Shown in pieces: positions 57,386 to 64,000 of a stretch of 64,000 nt of DNA (position 1 is its first letter; every line of letters starts with the position of its first letter). The translations under genes were made by a program, and so were the position numbers. Source of the stretch: Rhododendron vialii (Eukaryota > Streptophyta > Magnoliopsida > Ericales > Ericaceae); contig NC_080561.1 in the NCBI RefSeq assembly GCF_030253575.1, forward strand, positions 7,763,001 through 7,827,000. The letters are read 5' to 3'. The notes under the pieces are model-generated. The model did no database searches. It was given only the letters and a program-made list of their open reading frames with translations, and was not told the DNA's origin.

Positions 57386-57840
57386 TAAGAAGCGAAGGAG
57401 TGGAGGAGTATTTGACAGTGTTGATTTTTCCGCTCGATGATGTATAGCAATCAAACCGATCATATAAGTTAGGCTCACACAAGGTCCGAATTCGTTCGGT
57501 TTTGAAATTAGTACATGTTGAGATTTTTTGAAATCTGTCATCATCATTGTATTTTGCTTGTAGTTATACCAGCAAGCAGTGGTATACTCCTTGCACCCCA
57601 CAAGTACTTGGTTTCAAATCACTGGGTCGGATTGAAATAAAAGATTTTGTTTTTGGTAACAAGTGGTGGTGAGAATTCTATAACAAGGGGCCCATTGAAG
57701 AACATGGTCTACTAGCAACATATTACAAGTTCACATGGTAGCTTCTGTCAATATCGCAATTCCCCTCATTTGGGACTCACTAGTCACAATCTTCCATTGG
57801 GTTTTTTTGTTTGGTAGATTTGTTTATCCACCACAGAGGA

Positions 57841-58120
57841 TGTCTCAACTTTGTCCCCAAGCAAACCATCTTGACATTATCTTTGGATCAAATCCATTGG
57901 TTTAGTTTGAATCAAAGTTTTTTGGGGTAAGCAGGATACTACCAACAGAACACATTCCAACTCCATTGTCCCCACCTTTAATTTCAATTGGGAAGACATA
58001 ACCATGTGATGATCTCTTGCAAGTTTTCTCTCCTACCAACCTTTCCCTATCACATTCATATGGCTGCATACACAACATTCCCCCTCTATCTCTCTATATT
58101 TACCTGTCTCTCTCTATATA
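57841..58120 (+). promoter_or_regulatory. Promoter of SAUR 58241
   Basis: TGTCTC at 57841-57846, CATGTG at 58003-58008, TATATA at 58115-58120. Spacing to the ATG is about 400, 235 and 120 bases, close to unit 1. Confidence 0.6.
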
Positions 58121-58240
58121 TGTGTGTGTTAGAGGATTGACAAAGTACCAACACAAGTTTTCACATTTTCTTCTTTCAAAGCCCTTTTTCTCTTCTTCGA
58201 AATATCATTAAGTTTCTTTCTTTATCTTCTCCAAAAAGTC

Positions 58241-58543
58241 ATGGGAATCCGACTTCTTGGCAATCTTCAAGCAAAGGCTCTTCTTCGCCGGTCAATTTTT
58301 CATGCAAGCCAAACAGCTCCCAATGTTGCACATGTCCCAAAAGGCTATTTAGCAGTTTATGTTGGAGAGTCTCAGAAGAAAAGGTTTTTGGTTCCAATAT
58401 CATACTTGAACCAACCTTTGTTCCAAGAGTTGCTACACAAGGCTGAAGAAGAATTTGGGTATAGTCATCCTATGGGTGGTATCACTATTCCTTGCAGAGA
58501 AGATACCTTCCTCAATCTTACTTCTGTTTTGAATGGACTATGA
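58241..58543 (+). CDS. SAUR family protein, 100 aa (array type 1)
   Basis: A single-exon SAUR starting [18 protein letters not shown]. It has the complete domain [55 protein letters not shown]. Ile replaces Leu in GLTIPC. It is very close to the copies at 45152 and 53874, which points to recent duplication or gene conversion. Probably active. Confidence 0.95.
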   Translation: MGIRLLGNLQAKALLRRSIFHASQTAPNVAHVPKGYLAVYVGESQKKRFLVPISYLNQPLFQELLHKAEEEFGYSHPMGGITIPCREDTFLNLTSVLNGL

Positions 58544-58954
58544 GAGTGGAGAATTCATCATAGATGCTTTTGTAGATTAGGAACGTCCATTTCCATGTAG
58601 ATGACATTTTTTGTTTCTGTATGAGAAGTTTGTGATGGCAAAAAGGGACAACTCTATTTTTATGAGAAACAGAATATCTAGTTCAATTTATTATGCAGCA
58701 TCTCAATAGCAACAGCAATCTCCATCATCCTTGAGAAAGAAACTAAGAACATAAAACTAATCCACGAATCGTCATCACCAATCTTGGAAAATGAGAAATT
58801 ATGTCAACGGATTGAAATGAGAGCTTCTTAAGGCCCTGTCAGACTATATAAACTCGTAAAACAAGGTATCTTATTTCTTTCATCTCCTCCCCCAATTGGG
58901 CAAGGATATAGAATATTAGCATGCATAAGCTAAGTTGGTCGAGCTGTTACCAAT
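58544..58954. other. Spacer, unit 3
   Basis: A shorter version of the spacer at 45455-46107. No gene is seen. Confidence 0.55.
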
Positions 58955-60344
58955 TTAACTTGTGAACTCAATCCGACTACAACCAATATCTTTCTCCAGC
59001 CCTCTTTCTTTCATCTCCTCCCTCAATTGCTCAATCTCATTCCCCATGCCGTACTTCGCATACATATTCGATAGCAAAATGTAAATCCCTTCATTTTTAC
59101 AATCCAATTCATGGGCCCTTTGAGCGGCCAATTTAGCCAAATCGACATTCCCACATTCGTAGCAGGCGCTGAGCAGGGATATCCCCACATAGAAACTGTG
59201 CAACGACCATTTGCTTTATCTGGCATCTCATTTACCAGCTTCCATGCCTTTTCCAACTCACCAGCTCGACATAGCAAATCAATTAGGCAACTAAAGTGCT
59301 CCGGAGTTGGATCCAATACAAATCAGAAACCATAGATTCAAAATATCGATCCCGAGATTATCTTGGCCTGTGTGACCACAAGCAGAGACTACAGTCACAA
59401 ATGCCACCCATTTGGTTTGATCCCCTCCGTCAGCATTTCTTTGTACAATCTAACCACTTCTTTAAAATGCACATTCTGCCATATACACCGAGCATTGAAG
59501 TCCACAGAACAACATCCCTCTTCCTCTCTCCTTCGATACTAACCCCGCCACTAAGGACCAGTTTAGCTTTCTGTACCAGCCCACACTTAACATACATTTC
59601 AATCAATGAACTCTGCAAAAAGACATCACCTTTCACATTGGGAATGGTACGAATGATTTTTTCTTGCACCTGTCCACCCAATTCAATTGCATATAGTCCA
59701 GCACACGCACGTAAAGCAGCCGATAAAGTGAAGTTATCATAATTCAAGTTCGAAATTGGCATCTTTCGAATAAGTTCAAGTCCCTCAACCCACAATTCAG
59801 CCTCATCATAACTCGACAAAAGTGCATTTGCACATACTGAGTTTCTAGAAGGCATTTCGTCGAACAGTTCCATTGCATCATTGATAAGCAACAATTTCCG
59901 CATAAAAATCAATCAGGGCACACCCCACAAACACACTAGATAACCAACCGATTTGATCACATGGGTATGCAACTCTTTATCAAATTCAACATCTTTGATA
60001 TTAGAGGAAACCGTTAACGAGCTACACAGAGCATATGAGTCTATATCAACCCCATTGATGTGGGTAAAGGCAAAGGTTTGTAGGGCGAGAAAAGGCCACC
60101 CTTTTCTACGAAAATCCGATATGAAAGCATTAAAGGATAATGGGTTTGTTTGGTTGATCAGGTGAAGAAGTTGGCGAGAGGTTGAAGGTGGGTTATGGGA
60201 AGGCATGTATGTGAAAATGAGTTGGGTGTGGAGGCCAAGGGAGAGAAATAGTAAGCCTGTTCCAAGTTGGTGTGCCTGAAGTTTCTTTATGGAATTGAGA
60301 TTCTTACTTTGAGAGCATTGGTTTGTGTCATATGCAAGTGGCAT
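58955..60344 (-). pseudogene. PPR gene (E-type), near full length, broken, unit 3
   Basis: On minus the reading starts at about 60344 with a leader, NSIKKLQAHQLGTGLLFLSL, then PPR segments (DSYALCSSLTVSSNIKDVEF, LLINDAMELFDEMPSRNSVC, YDNFTLSAALRACAGLYAIE, VFLQSSLIEMYVKCGLVQKA, DVVLWTSMLGVYG) and an E-type end (LLSACYECGNVDLAKLAAQR, YILLSNMYAKYGMGNEIEQL). The frame changes near 59930, near 59470-59430, again within 59300-59420, and near 59185-59200, so it makes no whole protein. Size would be about 460 residues. It lacks the 86-bp duplication and the copia fossil of unit 1. Orthologue not named; family firm. Confidence 0.85.
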
Positions 60345-61176
60345 TGGCTTTACATAATTAGGGTAGCAAAAAGACTAGTTTGGTCTTAGTTCACTGTTAA
60401 AGGTACATGGACAGAATACTACTCTAGAGTCTAAATGTCATTCAGTATTGTTAAAGTATTCAACTCAAAACTAAATAGACTATTATAAAATAGGTAGGAG
60501 TTTTGGAAATTCAAATTATAATATTAGATGATTTGGTTTATACTAAAAGTAAGGCCCCAAACCAAAGTTCATGTTGATTCCATGATTCAGTGGAAAGATG
60601 CAATTAGTTATGTTGACAGAAACCCGGAAAGCATACCCCTTCAGAAACCAAGATCGAAGCATAATCTGACACCGATAAATATGTTAACAAGTTGGATTTG
60701 GAGGACAAATTGAACTGTAACAATTCGGTTGGTTCATTTTGTCTTCAAACAAACGTAAGCTGTTTACATAGTTATTGGTGTACATAGCTATAGGTGTTCG
60801 ATCAAGCTAACTTTCTTAAGAAACACACTTCTTTGCAACATCTAAAATATGAACAGTTCTGCTGATTGTTTTGGACTCGGGATAGGCCCACAACGGTACG
60901 AAACACCCAAGTCCAAAACTGGACCACACTAGAGGATTAACACTAGACTAGACGCCAAAAACAGTAGAATCAATGGAAGCAAAGAAGGAAAAAAAAAATT
61001 CGAAGCCCTGAAGATTTGTTGTTAAATGTAAGATAATGTCATTAGTCCCTACTTATGATAATCTGGCCGACATTTTTTTCCTCCTTGGGAAATAATGCTT
61101 TCCAAAAAAATGGAAATTACTGCTTTACAAAATGGTGTTGTCAAATTATGCTAACAAGGTGTCTTCTTGCAAAGAA
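60345..61176. other. Spacer, unit 3
   Basis: Shared with the other units (GGACTCGGGATAGGCCCACA, CCAAAACTGGACCACACTAG). No gene is seen. Confidence 0.55.
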
Positions 61177-61491
61177 TTACAATCCACCCAATTGAGAAGC
61201 GAGATCGATGAAAACATCTTCTCTACATGGAATAGTAAGACCACCCATTGGATGGTCAAACCCAAATTCTTCCTCAGCTTGGCTTAACAAGTCTTGAAAT
61301 GAAAGATTACTCAAGTACGATATTGGGATCACGAATCGCTTCTTCTCGCTCTCTCCAACGTAAACAGCAAGATGGCCCTTTGGAACATCTGCTGCTGCAG
61401 CTGTTGAGGAAGCTGCTTTGTTTGCTGCTGGCAATGAAGACCGGCGAAGGACTCGTTTGGCATGCATAATCCGAGGCATACTAATGGCCAT
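61177..61491 (-). CDS. SAUR family protein, 104 aa (array type 2)
   Basis: A single-exon SAUR on minus starting [20 protein letters not shown] (ATG at 61489-61491); an in-frame ATG ten codons upstream is less likely, since paralogues start at MAI. One extra Ala in the linker ([10 protein letters not shown]) gives 104 residues. The core reads [61 protein letters not shown]. It is open and probably active. Confidence 0.94.
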   Translation of the reverse strand: MAISMPRIMHAKRVLRRSSLPAANKAASSTAAAADVPKGHLAVYVGESEKKRFVIPISYLSNLSFQDLLSQAEEEFGFDHPMGGLTIPCREDVFIDLASQLGGL

Positions 61492-61610
61492 CGTTTTCGA
61501 TAGGAGTATCCCACTTGACAAACAAGAAAAGGAGTGAAGGATGTAATGGAAGTTTCGTATATGAGTGAAGGATTTGAAGCTTGTGTTGGGTTTAGACTTA
61601 CTGATATGCT

Positions 61611-61722
61611 TATATATAGATGGTTTATGGTATATGGGAAATTGTATAAGTCTGGAATGAGTGGTGAAGGGGAATTAGGAATGGGGTCTGCTGAGTGACA
61701 TTGCCACATGAACAATCACATG
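61611..61722 (-). promoter_or_regulatory. Promoter of SAUR 61177
   Basis: TATATATA at 61611-61618 and CACATG at 61705-61710 and 61717-61722, the layout of the other type 2 promoters. Confidence 0.55.
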
Positions 61723-61900
61723 GTTTTGCTTTCTTGCTTAGCCATCACATGAATTTGCATTAATAGATAGGCCAAACTGTAAGTTAGTTGGATAACATCA
61801 AATTCCCTACCACATCCTTCTTTTTTTTTTTTTTGCCAAAACCTACAAAATGTCCCCCTTAAAACTCAAAGAGATAAACCGGTTTGATTAGAAGTGCTTG

Positions 61901-62033
61901 CAACATCCACCTCCTTTCATTTCCTTTAAGTATGAGTTTGTTACATACATTCTTCAAAATATGTAAAGTACCCGTATTGGACACTCGGATAAGGACATGG
62001 AATCCAAGCTGGATATATTTTTAACACAAAAAA
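61901..62033. other. Junction DNA between units 3 and 4
   Basis: No gene and no PPR stub is seen here, unlike the earlier unit junctions. Confidence 0.4.
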
Positions 62034-62507
62034 GGGGCCCATTGAAGAACATGGTCTACTAGCTGCACACAAAAGTTCACATGGTAGGTTGATATAGGCA
62101 TTCTGTCAATCTTTCAATTCTCCTCACTTGGGACACTTTACTTTCTCTAGTTGAATTAATGGTTGGCAAAAATAAATGGAAAAAATAAAGTCATGTAAGT
62201 TACACTGGGGAGGCAGATGCATGAGATGCCTCTTTGTCAATGTTCTTTTGTAGACCCCTTCTCAGATTTCTTCTCCGCTGTCCTCAATTTTTTTATGTAT
62301 GAGTAGTTGGTTATGGGGAAAAAAAGAAAGAGACAAGTCTATTTATACAAGAAATGAGAAACAAAATTTCCTATACAATTTGTTGTGCAACGTCTCGATA
62401 TACAGAAACCATCATTCCAGCATTTGAAATCTTCCACTTCCTTTACTTGCTTTGTTCTTGCAACTGCAAAAAAATGTTGTACGAAATGAGAGATAGACAT
62501 CAATGGT
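62034..62507 (+). pseudogene. Unit 4 remnant without type 1 SAUR
   Basis: GGGGCCCATTGAAGAACATG (62034 on), which starts the type 1 SAUR promoter in the other units, is kept. The sequence then passes within a few hundred bases into the post-SAUR spacer (CAGAAACCATCATTCCAGCA, about 62404) and the PPR leader (GAAATGAGAGATAGACATCA). The SAUR and nearly all of the PPR gene are gone. Confidence 0.7.
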
Positions 62508-62516
62508 TTGTGTTAT

Positions 62517-62730
62517 GAGGAAAACTTTTTAACAGAGATTTCCGTAAATATACTTTACGGAGCTGAATCGCACACGCCCAAAAGTGTTTTGGACAGTCCG
62601 GATTTTAAAAAACTCTTCGCTGGAAAAGTTTTTTTTAAAATCCGGACCATTGATTGCCAAAATGGACGGGTGAGATTTGCCGCCTCCATGAACAACTTAT
62701 TCATGGCTCCACCAGGAATAAGTATCTCTC
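62517..62730. mobile_element. Mutator-type MITE in unit 4, 9-bp target duplication
   Basis: A 214-bp insert flanked by the exact 9-base repeat TTGTGTTAT (62508-62516, 62731-62739). The ends are weakly inverted (GAGGAAAACTTTTT and, inverted, GAGAGATACTTATT). Inside, TCCGGATTTTAAAAAACTCT and AAAAAGTTTTTTTTAAAATC form a second inverted pair around 62620. Units 2 and 3 show the uninterrupted site (TTTGTGTTATATGCAAGTGG; TTTGTGTCATATGCAAGTGG). No coding capacity; frames across it are shadows. Confidence 0.82.
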
Positions 62731-62739
62731 TTGTGTTAT

Positions 62740-63795
62740 ATGCAAGTGGCATTGGCTTGGCATTAATTGGGGTAGCAAAAAGACTAATGGTTGGTCTTAG
62801 TTCACTGTTAAACGTACATGGACAGAATACTACTCTAGACTCATGTACTGGTTTTCGAAGTGATAATTGACCGATGGGGGACAAATTCCAACAAGCATGT
62901 TAAATTAGGTAGGAGGGTTGGAAATTCAAACCAAAAGTTCATGTTGATTCAATGATTCAGTTCTTTTGGTACTTATACAGCCATGACCAACACGATAATT
63001 ACAAATTGAAATCTAAATAAGCTCAGCAAAGAACTTCAAAAATTCAGTGGAAAGATGCAATCAGATATGTTGACAGAAACCCGGAAAGCATACCCCTTCA
63101 GAAAACAAGATCAAACCATAACATAAAGATTTGAACTGAGAAATGGACAAGCGAAAACGGAAGTTCTGATCCAGTCCGTAATCCTGTGGTGTAGTTGGTT
63201 CGGCTTTAGACCGTTGTGGGCCCATCTTGAGTACAAAATAATGACCATAAGGGCAGAACTGTTCATATAATAGAGGTCACAAGAAAATTAGTTCAATCTG
63301 ACACCGATAAATATGTTAACAAGTTGGATTTTGGAGGACAAATTGAACTATAAAAGTTTGGTGGTTCATTTTTTCTTCAACAAACATGTAAGCCGTTGAC
63401 ATAGCTATTGGTGTACATAGCTTGTTCGATCAAGCTAACTTTCCTAAGAAACACACTTCTTTGCAACATCTAAAATATGAACAGTTCTAGTGGTTGTTTT
63501 GGACTCGGGATGGGCCCACAACGGTACGAAATGCCCGAGTCCAAAACTGGACCACATTAGAGGATTAACACTAGACTAGAACTTGGTCCGCCAGAAACAG
63601 AAAAAAAAATAAAAATTCAAAGCCATGAAAGTTTGCTGTTAAATGTAAGATAATGTCATTAGTCCCTACTCATGATATTCAGGGCGACATTTTTTTCCTA
63701 CTTGGGAAATAATGCAGTCCACAGAAATGGAAATTACTGCTTTACAAAATCGAGTTTTCAAAATATGCTAACAAGTCGTGTCTTCTTTTACAGAA
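62740..63795. other. Spacer, unit 4
   Basis: Matches unit spacers, including the part at 63155-63310 shared with unit 1 at 50820-50970. No gene is seen. Confidence 0.55.
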
Positions 63796-64000
63796 TCATA
63801 ATCCACCCAATTGAGAAGCTAGATCGATGAAAAAGTCTTCTCTACACAGAATAGTATGACCACCCATTGGATAGTCAAACCCAAATTCTTCCTCAGCTTG
63901 GCTTAACAAGTCTTGAAATGAAGGATTGCTCAAGAAGGATATCGGGATCACGAATCGCTTCTTTTCGCTCTCTCCAATATAAACAGCGATGGCCCTTTGG
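63796..64000 (-). pseudogene. SAUR (array type 2), frameshifted, cut by window end
   Basis: On minus the C-terminal part is readable: [45 protein letters not shown], stop at 63796-63798. Two bases are missing where paralogues read CCAAAGGGCCATTTCGCTGT (here CCAAAGGGCCATCGCTGT, about 63983-64000), so the [12 protein letters not shown] motif is out of frame with the rest. GLTIPC is changed to GHTILC, losing two residues kept in all other copies. Both signs point to a dying gene. The start lies beyond the window. Confidence 0.82.

Larger units (their letters stand above)
57460..61900. repeat. SAUR-PPR-SAUR tandem array, unit 3
   Basis: The most complete unit: promoter, SAUR on plus (58241), near full-length PPR pseudogene (58955-60344), SAUR on minus (61177-61491). 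Confidence 0.8.

Noticed and set aside
62508-62884. 120-codon frame on plus and 109-codon frame on minus
   Set aside because: Both cross the Mutator-type MITE and its flanks; no protein features.

Overview
The window is nuclear DNA of a eudicot plant. The evidence is spliced genes with plant-type short introns, dense MITEs, SINEs and LTR fossils, (CT)n runs in 5' leaders and core promoters, a large auxin-responsive SAUR family, and an X-intrinsic-protein (XIP) aquaporin. XIPs are known to be missing from Brassicaceae and monocots, so it is a eudicot outside Brassicaceae; I cannot name the species.

Layout. 1-7050: the last exon of an XIP aquaporin, a broken second XIP copy at about 5.0 kb, and many small mobile elements (two adjacent foldback hairpins, two SINEs, a Mutator-type MITE with a 9-bp target duplication, a long foldback). 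7051-17864: a complete 19-exon gene for MRL1, the chloroplast PPR protein that stabilises rbcL transcripts. 18.1-25.9 kb: a tandem duplication of about 3.4 kb behind MRL1. Its first copy later took a solo LTR, an 85-bp hAT-type MITE and a non-LTR fragment. Its second copy was split by a 2.5-kb insertion holding a TIR element with internal tandem repeats; a sister copy lies at 28.8-31.6 kb. 26.4-34.1 kb: three SAUR genes, two of them in a duplicated block. 35010-43250: a complete 14-exon gene for the cytosolic chaperonin subunit CCT7 (TCP-1 eta). 44.3-64.0 kb: a tandem array of about four units. A full unit holds a plus-strand SAUR, a decaying PPR gene on the minus strand, and a minus-strand SAUR of a second type. 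A broken Ty1/copia element sits in the PPR copy of unit 1. Unit 4 has lost its plus-strand SAUR, and its minus-strand SAUR is frameshifted at the window edge.

How the genes relate. MRL1 and CCT7 are single housekeeping genes. The SAURs are the functional theme: ten copies, seven of them in the 3' array, all of the short single-exon type acting in auxin-linked cell expansion. Plus-strand array SAURs share an auxin response element (TGTCTC) about 400-450 bp upstream, and all nine SAURs with visible upstream DNA have a TATA box and a nearby CATGTG/CACATG hexamer. The PPR copies look like passengers: each is damaged, while most SAURs stay open.

I found no convincing new multi-gene system. The best leads are the pair of TATGGTACACA-ended elements, the paralogous empty sites that date several insertions against the duplications, and a (CT)36 run that replaces the proximal TATA in one SAUR promoter. 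Statements about homology rest on recognition by eye; no database search was run.
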